Below the pieces are notes generated by a model. The model was not told where the DNA came from, did no database searches, and was given only the letters and a program-made list of their open reading frames with translations. Shown here one piece after another: positions 1-8,040 of a DNA stretch of 9,662 nt. The number at the start of each line of letters is the position of its first letter. The stretch's first letter is position 1. The translations under genes were made by a program, and so were the position numbers. Source of the DNA: JBBCJM01 sp037190175 (GTDB lineage: Bacteria > Pseudomonadota > Alphaproteobacteria > Rhodobacterales > Rhodobacteraceae). Location of the stretch: contig JBBCJM010000015.1 in assembly GCA_037190175.1 (NCBI GenBank), forward strand, positions 1-9,662, read 5' to 3'.

Positions 1-171
1 GAGCAGCCACATCGCCCCGGTCCCGGGCGAGTGCCGCAGAAGACGCTTCTGGCCGGCGACCATGCCGATGAAGAACAGCAGCAGCCAGGCGGCGCGGTTG
101 AACTCGTAGGGCGCCTGGCCGGTCAGTTCCTGATCCAGATAGCCGAACTGCACCGCGATCCCCCCGGCCAT
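1..171 (-). CDS. Partial membrane protein, OpgC-like C-terminal region (cut by window edge)
   Basis: A minus-strand frame begins at an ATG (169-171), preceded by an AGGG-like ribosome site, and runs off the left edge after 57 codons. Residues 21-40 read YEFNRAAWLLLFFIGMVAGQ. This resembles the FNP.AWQLLF..G segment in the middle of OpgC-domain proteins, membrane acyltransferases that succinylate osmoregulated periplasmic glucans. The resemblance is from memory of the family and not from a search. OpgC proteins normally carry some 200 residues before this segment. Here the frame stays open only to about 213 and the extra codons look non-homologous, so the gene may be a 5'-truncated remnant. 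It could instead be a short unrelated membrane protein. It is divergent from alaS, with 67 bases between the two starts. Confidence 0.45.
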   Translation of the reverse strand, partial: MAGGIAVQFGYLDQELTGQAPYEFNRAAWLLLFFIGMVAGQKRLLRHSPGTGAMWLL

Positions 172-238
172 TGCCCTGTGGACAGGCCGGGGGCGCGGGG
201 CTAAACGGGGCCGTCACAATCCCCGAGGCGCCCCCACA

Positions 239-2893
239 ATGCCGTCGCTGAACGACATCCGCTCGACCTTCCTCGACTTCTTCGCCCGCAACGGGCACCG
301 GGTGGTGGACAGCTCGCCCCAGCTTCCCCGCAACGACCCGACGCTGATGTTCACCAACTCGGGCATGGTGCAGTTCAAGAACTGCTTCACCGGGGTGGAG
401 AAGCGCGACTACGTGCGGGCGACCACGGCGCAGAAATGCGTGCGCGCGGGCGGCAAGCACAACGACCTCGACAACGTGGGCTATACCGCGCGGCACCATA
501 CCTTCTTCGAGATGCTGGGGAATTTCAGCTTCGGCGACTATTTCAAGGAAGGCGCGATCCCCTTCGCCTGGGAGCTGCTGACCAGGGATTTCGGCATCGC
601 CAAGGACAAGCTGCTGGTCACCGTCTATCACACCGACGAGGAGGCCGCGGCGATCTGGAAGAAGGTCGCGGGCCTGCCCGACGAGCGCATCATCCGCATC
701 ACCACCGACGACAACTTCTGGCGCATGGGCCCCACCGGCCCCTGCGGCCCCTGCACGGAAATCTTCTACGACCACGGGCCCTCGATCTGGGGCGGCCCGC
801 CGGGCAGCGCGGAACAGGACGGGGACAGGTTCATCGAGATCTGGAACCTGGTCTTCATGCAGAACGAGCAGATGCCGGACGGCAGCCTGCGCGTGCTCGA
901 CATGCAGTCGATCGACACCGGGATGGGGCTGGAGCGGATCGGCGCGCTGCTGCAGGGCAAGCACGACAACTACGACACCGACCTGATGCGCAGCCTGATC
1001 GAGGCTTCGGCGCAGGCGACTTCCAGCGACCCCGACGGCCCGGGCAAGGTGCACCACCGGGTGATCGCCGACCATCTGCGCTCGACCTCCTTCCTGATCG
1101 CCGACGGCGTCATGCCCTCGAACGAGGGCCGCGGCTATGTGCTGCGCCGGATCATGCGCCGGGCGATGCGCCACGCGCATATGCTGGGGGCGAAGGATCC
1201 GGTGATGTACCGGCTGGTCCCGGCGCTGATCCGCCAGATGGGCGCGGCCTATCCCGAACTGCCCCGCGCCCAGGCGCTGATCGAGGAGACGCTGAAGACC
1301 GAGGAGACCCGGTTCAAGACCACGCTGGACCGCGGGCTGCGGCTGCTGGACGACGCCCTCGCGCGCAGCCCCGAGGGCGCCGAGCGGCCGGGCGCGGCCG
1401 CGTTCCGGCTCTACGACACCTACGGCTTCCCGCTGGACCTCACGCAGGACGCGCTGCGCGAGCGGGGCCGCAAGGTGGACGTGGCCGGCTTCGACGCCGC
1501 GATGGAGGAGCAGAAGACCAAGGCGCGCGCCGCCTGGGCGGGCTCGGGCGAGGCGAAGGACGCGCGGATCTGGTTCGACCTGGCCGAAGAGCATGGCGCC
1601 ACCGAGTTCCTGGGCTACGACACCGAGACCGCCGAGGGCGTGATCCAGGCGCTGGTGCGCGACGGCGCGGGCATCGGCGCGGCCGAGACCGGCACCCAGG
1701 TGCAGATCGTCACCAACCAGACCCCGTTCTACGCGGAATCCGGCGGGCAGGTGGGCGATGCCGGGTTGATCCGCACCGACACCGGCCTTGCCCGCGTCAC
1801 CGACACCCGCAAGGCGCAGGGCGTGGTCTACCACCTCGCCGAAGTGGCGGAGGGCACCATCCTCAAGGGCCAGCCGGCCAAGCTGGAGGTCGATCACGCC
1901 CGCCGCAGCGCGATCCGCGCCAACCATTCGGCCACCCACCTGCTGCACGAGGCGCTGCGGCGCAGCCTGGGCGAGCATGTGGCGCAGAAGGGCAGCCTGA
2001 ACGCGCCCGACCGACTGCGCTTCGACTTCAGCCACAACAAGGCCTTGACCCCCGCGGAACTGGCGGCGGTGGAGGCCGAGGTCAACGCCTTCGTCCGCCA
2101 GAACGCCCCGGTGGAGACCCGGATCATGACGCCGGACGCCGCCCGGGCGCTGGGCGCCCAGGCGCTTTTCGGCGAGAAATACGGCGACGAGGTGCGGGTG
2201 GTCTCGATGGGCCGGCTGGCGGGCTCGGGCAAGGGGACGGACGGGGCGACCTACAGCCTGGAGCTTTGCGGCGGCACCCATGTGGCCCGCACCGGCGACA
2301 TCGGCGCCTGCGTCCTGCTGGGCGAAGGGGCGTCGAGCGCGGGCGTGCGGCGGATCGAGGCGCTGACCGGGCAGCCCGCGCTCGACTACCTGCGGGGGCA
2401 GGACGCGCGGCTGGCCGAGGTGGCCGCCACGCTGAAGGCCCCGGTGGGCGAGGTGGTGGAGCGGGTGCGCGCGCTGGCCGAGGAACGCCGGACGCTGCAG
2501 AACGAGGTGGCGCAGCTGCGCCGCGACCTCGCCATGGGCGGCAAGGGGGCGGAGCCCGAGGCGAGGGAGGTCGGCGGCGTGAGGTTCCTGGCCCAGACCC
2601 TGAACGGCGTCTCGGGCAAGGACCTGCCGGCGATGATCGACGGGCTGAAGGGCCGCATAGGCTCGGGCGTGGTGCTGCTGATCGCCGACGCCGGGGGCAA
2701 GCCCGCGGTGGCGGCCGGCGTCACGCCGGACCTCACCGCGCGCATCTCGGCGGTCGATGTGGTCAGGGCGGCGGTCGAGGCGCTGGGCGGCAAGGGCGGC
2801 GGCGGCCGGCCGGATCTGGCGCAGGGCGGCGGCGCGGATTTCGCCCGCGCCGATCAGGCGATCAGGGCGGCCGAGGCCGCATTGGAGGGATAG
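239..2893 (+). CDS. alaS: Alanyl-tRNA synthetase (AlaRS)
   Basis: This cytoplasmic class II aminoacyl-tRNA synthetase charges tRNA-Ala with alanine and hydrolyses mischarged Ser/Gly-tRNA-Ala. The 884-residue product has the usual full length. The aminoacylation core is clear: the TNSGM segment at 39-43, the HNDLDNVG to HHTFFEMLGNFSFGDYF block at about 74-102, and a class II motif 3 at GMGLER (228-233). The editing domain has the zinc-site residues H563 and H567 (HSATH) and C677 and H681 (CGGTH). A coiled-coil stretch at about 736-765 leads to the C-Ala/DHHA1 domain, which ends with the glycine-rich GGGGRPDLAQGGG near 860-872. The ATG at 239 is supported by the canonical N-terminus (MPSLNDIRSTFLDFF) and a GAGG site at 225-228. 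The stop TAG abuts the start of the next gene. Nothing is missing or frameshifted. Confidence 0.98.
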   Translation: MPSLNDIRSTFLDFFARNGHRVVDSSPQLPRNDPTLMFTNSGMVQFKNCFTGVEKRDYVRATTAQKCVRAGGKHNDLDNVGYTARHHTFFEMLGNFSFGDYFKEGAIPFAWELLTRDFGIAKDKLLVTVYHTDEEAAAIWKKVAGLPDERIIRITTDDNFWRMGPTGPCGPCTEIFYDHGPSIWGGPPGSAEQDGDRFIEIWNLVFMQNEQMPDGSLRVLDMQSIDTGMGLERIGALLQGKHDNYDTDLMRSLIEASAQATSSDPDGPGKVHHRVIADHLRSTSFLIADGVMPSNEGRGYVLRRIMRRAMRHAHMLGAKDPVMYRLVPALIRQMGAAYPELPRAQALIEETLKTEETRFKTTLDRGLRLLDDALARSPEGAERPGAAAFRLYDTYGFPLDLTQDALRERGRKVDVAGFDAAMEEQKTKARAAWAGSGEAKDARIWFDLAEEHGATEFLGYDTETAEGVIQALVRDGAGIGAAETGTQVQIVTNQTPFYAESGGQVGDAGLIRTDTGLARVTDTRKAQGVVYHLAEVAEGTILKGQPAKLEVDHARRSAIRANHSATHLLHEALRRSLGEHVAQKGSLNAPDRLRFDFSHNKALTPAELAAVEAEVNAFVRQNAPVETRIMTPDAARALGAQALFGEKYGDEVRVVSMGRLAGSGKGTDGATYSLELCGGTHVARTGDIGACVLLGEGASSAGVRRIEALTGQPALDYLRGQDARLAEVAATLKAPVGEVVERVRALAEERRTLQNEVAQLRRDLAMGGKGAEPEAREVGGVRFLAQTLNGVSGKDLPAMIDGLKGRIGSGVVLLIADAGGKPAVAAGVTPDLTARISAVDVVRAAVEALGGKGGGGRPDLAQGGGADFARADQAIRAAEAALEG

Positions 2894-3187
2894 ATGCCGG
2901 CAGCACTCTGGATCGCGCATGTGACGGTGACCGAGCCCGAGGCCTATGGCCGCTATGCCCAGGCCGCCGGCCCCGCCATCGCCGCGCATGGGGGCGTGTT
3001 CCTGGCCCGCGGCGGCCGCTACGTGCAGCTGGAAGGCAACGACCGCGCCCGCAACGTGGTGGCCCGCTTCCCCTCGCTGGAGGCCGCGGTGGCCTGCTAT
3101 CACTCGCCCGAATACCAGGCCGCGCTAAGCCACGCCAGGGGCGCCTCGGTGCGCGACCTGGTGGTGGTGGAGGAAACGGCCGGATAG
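2894..3187 (+). CDS. DUF1330 family protein
   Basis: A 97-residue cytoplasmic protein with no signal peptide or membrane segment. Its pattern is that of DUF1330 proteins, small dimeric ferredoxin-like alpha/beta-barrel proteins of unknown function. It has an N-terminal strand (ALWIAHVTVTEPEAYGRYA), a central glycine segment (AHGGVFLARGG), an ARNVVARFPSLEAAVACYHSPEYQAA motif near 54-78, and a C-terminal strand (RDLVVVEE). The ATG directly follows the alaS stop codon with no spacer. Its ribosome site (GGAGGGA, 2884-2890) lies in the last alaS codons, so translational coupling and a shared transcript are likely. The family assignment is confident; no substrate or reaction can be stated. Confidence 0.9.
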   Translation: MPAALWIAHVTVTEPEAYGRYAQAAGPAIAAHGGVFLARGGRYVQLEGNDRARNVVARFPSLEAAVACYHSPEYQAALSHARGASVRDLVVVEETAG

Positions 3188-3200
3188 GCCGCCCGGCTTT
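3177..3200 (+). terminator. Weak candidate terminator after the alaS-DUF1330 pair
   Basis: Two short overlapping GC stems sit at the end of the DUF1330 gene: cggcc (3177-3181) with ggccg (3187-3191), and gccg (3188-3191) with cggc (3194-3197), the latter followed by only TTT. The position suits termination, but the stems are short and the T tract is minimal. Confidence 0.25.
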
Positions 3201-3224
3201 CCGCCGCTGAAAATTTCCGCGCGG

Positions 3225-3246
3225 GCATGACCCATATGGGCCATGC
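3225..3246. repeat. 22-base near-perfect palindrome, candidate operator
   Basis: The core CCCATATGGG (3231-3240) is a perfect palindrome. It extends to GCATG on the left (3225-3229) and CATGC on the right (3242-3246), with a single mismatched pair (A3230 against C3241). It lies about 60 bases upstream of the lipoprotein start, in an otherwise non-coding gap. A dimeric regulator could bind it, but no T tract follows, so a terminator is less likely. Two smaller inverted repeats follow (3253-3265, and 3262-3267 with 3276-3281). Function is inferred from symmetry only. Confidence 0.4.
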
Positions 3247-3305
3247 GCACCCCGGCGATTCGCCGGAAGCTGCCATCCGGCAACAGTTTGTCCCGGAGAG
3301 TGCAG

Positions 3306-3863
3306 ATGAGACGTGCGAGTTTGACGGATGCCGTTCCGGCGTCGGTGTCTATCAATAAGACCCTCTCGGCCTTTTTTGTATGCTCAACCTTATTTTTTTC
3401 CGGATGTGAAAATATCGCACCAGACGACATTATAAATGCCTATAATAACTCTATGATTTCCACTTACGGGCAAGGTGCGGCTTCATCTCATGGATTGCTG
3501 GTCGGCAGCAATTACGGAATGCCTGTGCAGTCTGCAACCCCTAGCGCAAATCCCCCGCCACGTGTGGCGGCTAACGCTGCTCACTGCGTCAGTTATTCTG
3601 GAAATCCCGCATCGACCGCATTCTTCAAGGGCAGCGTAACCAACAACTGCTCGAAAACAGTATGGGTTAGCTACTGCGCCATAAAAGACTGCCAATCATC
3701 TGCAAATTTCTACAATTCTGCCGTCACATTGAAGCCCGGTCAAAGGCAAGCTGCCGATCTAGATGGGAGAGGTATAAGGTATGCGGCATGTTTTTACAGC
3801 GAACCACACTATGACACACCAACTGTAACCAATAGAACTAACGGTGCGTATAATTGTAATTAG
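3306..3863 (+). CDS. Predicted cysteine-rich lipoprotein of unknown function, AT-rich
   Basis: A 185-residue product that I do not recognise. The ATG at 3306 is chosen because GGAGAG (3295-3300) lies 5 bases upstream and because it gives a sensible signal; an in-frame ATG at 3243 would add 21 charged residues. The signal has a hydrophobic core at about 20-33 and a lipobox-like FSGC with the lipidated cysteine at C34, so the protein is probably membrane-anchored on the periplasmic side. A low-complexity linker (about 76-90, proline-rich) leads to a C-terminal domain with six cysteines (94, 115, 124, 129, 162, 184), enough for three disulfides, and a VSYCAIKDC motif followed by TLKPGQ. Three hand-counted lines of the gene are 40-42% G+C, against 77% for a line of alaS. 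This strongly suggests recent acquisition. No immunity, toxin or enzyme family could be named. Confidence 0.75.
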   Translation: MRRASLTDAVPASVSINKTLSAFFVCSTLFFSGCENIAPDDIINAYNNSMISTYGQGAASSHGLLVGSNYGMPVQSATPSANPPPRVAANAAHCVSYSGNPASTAFFKGSVTNNCSKTVWVSYCAIKDCQSSANFYNSAVTLKPGQRQAADLDGRGIRYAACFYSEPHYDTPTVTNRTNGAYNCN

Positions 3864-3884
3864 CATTCGACAGAGGTTCATCCG

Positions 3885-3995
3885 GCCGTGCACCGCATAC
3901 ACCAGATCGCGAGCTGTGTGGAATTCAGCCAGTATCGTCATCGCCTCGGCGTTGACCTCATAGACAATCAGATAGGTAATTCCAACATGATCAGA
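3885..3995 (-). pseudogene. Remnant of a ParE/RelE-family toxin gene (C-terminal third)
   Basis: Read on the minus strand, this gap encodes a stretch containing YLIVYEV (3954-3974) and, 8 residues later, ILAEFHTARD (3906-3935). This matches the final beta-strands of ParE/RelE-superfamily toxins, whose C-termini typically read Y.I.YRV....V.IL.V.H.ARD. Only about 35 of the usual 90-100 residues are present. No start, N-terminal helices or antitoxin gene are visible on either side, and the frame runs on into antisense of the lipoprotein gene without its own stop. The right end reaches into the first codons of the VPLPA-CTERM gene. I infer a decayed toxin gene disrupted by neighbouring insertions. 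Recognition is by eye, so a chance resemblance cannot be excluded. Confidence 0.5.
3952..3980 (+). promoter_or_regulatory. Possible sigma70-type promoter for the VPLPA-CTERM gene
   Basis: TTGACC (3952-3957, 5 of 6 matches to the -35 consensus) is followed after 17 bases by GGTAAT (3975-3980, 4 of 6 to the -10 consensus). Initiation about 7 bases downstream would fall at or next to the ATG at 3987, implying a leaderless or near-leaderless transcript. A weak AGGT (3974-3977) could instead serve as ribosome site for a longer transcript. Alphaproteobacterial promoters are poorly predicted by eye. Confidence 0.25.
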
Positions 3996-4868
3996 CTGAG
4001 TTTGACCGCCGCAGCCGCCATCGTCGTCCTGTCCCTTCAGGGGGCGCAGGCGGCGACCATCGACCTCTCGTTCATCGCAAACACCGGCGGGGTCGATTCC
4101 CCCTTCCAATACCCCCAACCGGACATATCGGCATCCACCATCCTGCAAACTACCGACCACTATCTGGCTATCTCGGAGAGCGCCTCCGCTTCCGGCTCGT
4201 ATGGATCGGGCTCGTTCGCGGCGAACATGTCCGGCAATTCCGCGACCGGCGAAATCAAGGCCGACCTCCGCGTCAGCCGCACCGGGCAGGAGTCCGATGG
4301 TTGCTGCGCGCCCATTCCCCACCTGTATGCCTACCTTTCCATCGCGGAACAATTCCTGTTGACCGGAACCGGAACCTTCAGCGTCTATGCGCTGGTGGAT
4401 GCGGCATGGGCGGGCCCTCAGGTCTGGTTTACTTACAACCTGCGCACCTGGAATCACGATACCCATGTGATGGGCCATGACCATTTCACGGTCGATACTT
4501 CCGGAGCGCCGGAAGAGGTGAGCTCGATCAGCAATTCCGGTTCCATTACGGATCATCTGCTCGTGGCCAGCGTCGATATATGGGACGCGGACAGTTCCCT
4601 GCAATATTTCGACATCACGCTGAACGCCTCCATCGCCACCTGGTCCTATCCCGCATTTCTGGACGCGGGGCATACGGCGACCTTCATGTTCGCGACGACC
4701 GGCGATCTGGTCGCCACGCCGGTGACGCCCGGCTTCCTTTCCAATCCGGCCATCCTCAACCCGCCGCCCGTCGCGCCGGTGCCGCTGCCGGCTTCGGCGC
4801 TGCTGCTGCTCGGCGGGTTGGCCGCGCTCTTCGGGCTGCGCCGCCGCAGGGCGCCGGCCACCGCCTGA
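3987..4868 (+). CDS. VPLPA-CTERM sorting domain-containing secreted protein
   Basis: A 293-residue exported protein. The ATG at 3987 gives a clean Sec signal peptide (MIRLSLTAAAAIVVLSL, cleavage after AQA at about residue 22); upstream codons in the same frame do not look like protein. The C-terminus is a textbook tripartite sorting signal: VPLPA (265-269), a hydrophobic helix (about 270-284) and RRRR (285-288). In Rhodobacterales such tails are processed by a dedicated exosortase and are associated with exopolysaccharide-linked surface proteins. The middle is rich in Ser, Thr, Gly and Asp and looks beta-rich, with a vicinal cysteine pair (GCCAP) near residue 110; I recognise no known catalytic domain. 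Two hand-counted lines give 60-62% G+C, between the lipoprotein gene and the housekeeping genes. No exosortase or EPS gene lies in the window, so its processing enzyme must be encoded elsewhere. Confidence 0.88.
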   Translation: MIRLSLTAAAAIVVLSLQGAQAATIDLSFIANTGGVDSPFQYPQPDISASTILQTTDHYLAISESASASGSYGSGSFAANMSGNSATGEIKADLRVSRTGQESDGCCAPIPHLYAYLSIAEQFLLTGTGTFSVYALVDAAWAGPQVWFTYNLRTWNHDTHVMGHDHFTVDTSGAPEEVSSISNSGSITDHLLVASVDIWDADSSLQYFDITLNASIATWSYPAFLDAGHTATFMFATTGDLVATPVTPGFLSNPAILNPPPVAPVPLPASALLLLGGLAALFGLRRRRAPATA

Positions 4869-4900
4869 CCTATTCCCCCGGCTGTGCCGTAAACGGTATC

Positions 4901-4926
4901 GCGCGCCCCGCCCCTGCGGGGTGCGC
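4901..4926. terminator. Hairpin between convergent genes, likely bidirectional terminator
   Basis: An 11-base stem (4901-4911 with 4916-4926, including one G-U pair) closes a 4-base loop (CCCT). It sits in the 60-base gap between the ends of the VPLPA-CTERM gene and the convergent LuxR-type gene, 2 bases beyond the latter's stop. There is no T tract on either side, so it may act as a transcript-stabilising or Rho-assisted end rather than a classic intrinsic terminator. Confidence 0.6.
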
Positions 4927-4928
4927 CG

Positions 4929-6080
4929 TCATTCCGCGGTCCGCAGCACGATCCGCACCAGTTCCGCCTGCCGCCGGGCGCCGGCCTTGGCCAGCGCCGT
5001 CTTGATCTGCCGGCGCACGGTGTGGATGCTGACCTCGCGCGCCGCGGCGATTTCGGCGGGGGTGCAGTCCTCCGCCAGCAGCAGCGACACCTCCGCCTCG
5101 GTCCGGGTCATGCCGAACCGCCGCATCAGGGGCGCGCAGCGGTCCGCCGCCGGCCGGAGGCGTTCCAGCGCCAGCAGCAGGCAGGGCGCGCCGGGCACGG
5201 AGAGCAGCCCGAAGGGGGCGGTCACCGGCCGCTCCGGCGCGAAGACCGCGCTGCGGCAGAGATAGCCGCCCGGATCCCGGCCCAGCCGGAAGCTCGACGC
5301 CCCGCGATGCAGGTCGCCCGAGCCGTGCCGCAGCGCGGTCAGCGCGCGGCCCAGCGCGGCCTCCGCCGCGGGGTCGGCCAGGCCGAGCCTGCCGCCCAGA
5401 TCCTGCCGCAGCGGATTGCCTGCCGCGAGCAGCGCCTGCGCCCCGGCATCGGCCCAGAGAATGCGCCGGTCCGCCGCCAGAAGCAGAAGCGCAGCCTCGG
5501 GCCCCGCCTGAAGCTGCTGCGCCGCGAAGGTCTGGATCCGGGCGGTGTCGAGCATCCGGCCGATCTCGAACGCCTGTTGCACATGCGGGATGAGCAGGCC
5601 GGCAAGTTCCAGCCAACGCTTCTCCAGCCGTTCCCCGTCGCGGCGGGGGATATTGCCGCCGAAAACCATGATCCGGTCGCTCTCGCGGAACAGGACCGCG
5701 CCGCCGCCCGCGACGATATCCTGCTGCGGGCGCACCCAGTCGTTATAGAACTCGCTGTGCTGCATATGCGCCCAATCCCACAATTTTTTTGTGGGAACGG
5801 GTTGTCCGACAGGCGCCGCGGCAAAGCCCGGCGCCCAGCCGTTCTTCGCGCCGTAATATTCGTCGTAGGTGCGCAGATAGTCCGGGTCGTATTGCGAGGT
5901 CACCACATTCAGCGCCCGGCCCACCCGCAGGTCATGTCCGAAAAGATGGGTTCTGATGCCGCCCGCGAGCACGGACAGCCGTTCCAGAACGTCCTGCCAG
6001 CGGGTCGGATCAACGGCCGCCGAATAGATCAGCGCGGTGATCTGGCTGTAGTCTTCGACATCGAAAACCGTCGCACTCAT
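4929..6080 (-). CDS. LuxR-type helix-turn-helix transcriptional regulator
   Basis: A 383-residue DNA-binding protein. The C-terminal 60 residues (324-383) form a LuxR/GerE four-helix domain: MTRTEAEVSLLL, then TPAEIAAAREVSIHTVRRQIKTALAKAG, matching the family pattern of T..E.EV, EIA...  S..TV..Q/H and K.GA. About 260 residues precede it. They open with FDVEDYSQITALIYSAAVDPTRWQDVL and include a possible PAS-like segment (AADRRILWADAGAQALL), but no receiver domain with a phosphorylatable Asp and no clear acyl-homoserine-lactone domain. The input signal is unknown. The ATG at 6080 is preferred because the sequence from there looks protein-like and a GGGGTGG stretch precedes it; an ATG at 6116 would add 12 residues. 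It lies downstream of typA on the same strand and may be co-transcribed or have its own promoter in the gap. Targets cannot be deduced. Confidence 0.87.
   Translation of the reverse strand: MSATVFDVEDYSQITALIYSAAVDPTRWQDVLERLSVLAGGIRTHLFGHDLRVGRALNVVTSQYDPDYLRTYDEYYGAKNGWAPGFAAAPVGQPVPTKKLWDWAHMQHSEFYNDWVRPQQDIVAGGGAVLFRESDRIMVFGGNIPRRDGERLEKRWLELAGLLIPHVQQAFEIGRMLDTARIQTFAAQQLQAGPEAALLLLAADRRILWADAGAQALLAAGNPLRQDLGGRLGLADPAAEAALGRALTALRHGSGDLHRGASSFRLGRDPGGYLCRSAVFAPERPVTAPFGLLSVPGAPCLLLALERLRPAADRCAPLMRRFGMTRTEAEVSLLLAEDCTPAEIAAAREVSIHTVRRQIKTALAKAGARRQAELVRIVLRTAE
5776..5796. repeat. A/T-looped hairpin with a homopolymer inside the LuxR-type gene
   Basis: TCCCACAA (5776-5783) and TTGTGGGA (5789-5796) form a perfect 8-base stem around a five-T loop. 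The T run 5784-5790 reads as seven A in the coding strand, within codons for PTKKLWD. Such a run is unusual in this GC-rich gene and is prone to slippage; a role is not established. Confidence 0.45.
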
Positions 6081-6144
6081 ATCATGCCACCCCGACCAGT
6101 GCGGCAAGGCTAGCATGAAGATTCCGCTCTCGAAAGCGTTCGCC

Positions 6145-7965
<1,821 letters not shown>

Positions 7966-8040
7966 GGGCGTCCCGGTTGGCTTGCGGTGCCGCGCACTAC
8001 ACCAGCGCGCGCCGAATGGCCAGCAGGTCGGGCGCGACGC

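Noticed and set aside
174..185. Small inverted repeat CCTGT/ACAGG between the divergent starts of the OpgC-like gene and alaS
   Set aside because: Five-base arms are expected by chance, and no known operator pattern (for example GTTC-N7-GTTC of LexA) is present.
436..3210. A 924-codon plus-strand open frame overlapping all of alaS in another frame
   Set aside because: It is extremely rich in Arg, Gly, Ala and Pro with no domain, as expected for an off-frame reading of GC-rich DNA. The alaS frame has complete motifs.
3243..3305. Longer start of the lipoprotein gene at ATG 3243
   Set aside because: This ATG lies in the palindrome without a good ribosome site and would place 21 charged residues ahead of the signal; ATG 3306 has GGAGAG at proper spacing.
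3884..3898. Possible direct repeat with 3239-3252 (ggccatgcgcacc-like) flanking the AT-rich gene, as an insertion target duplication
   Set aside because: The two copies differ by a substitution and a 2-base gap over about 13 bases, too weak to call a duplication.
5339..5824. A 161-codon minus-strand frame overlapping the LuxR-type gene, reachable by a frame change at the A run
   Set aside because: Its sequence is Arg/Ser/Ala-rich shadow protein with no recognisable domain, so a programmed frameshift product is not supported.
5022..6113. A 363-codon plus-strand frame antisense to the LuxR-type gene
   Set aside because: It shows no signal, domain or ribosome site, while the opposite strand encodes a recognisable LuxR-type DNA-binding domain.
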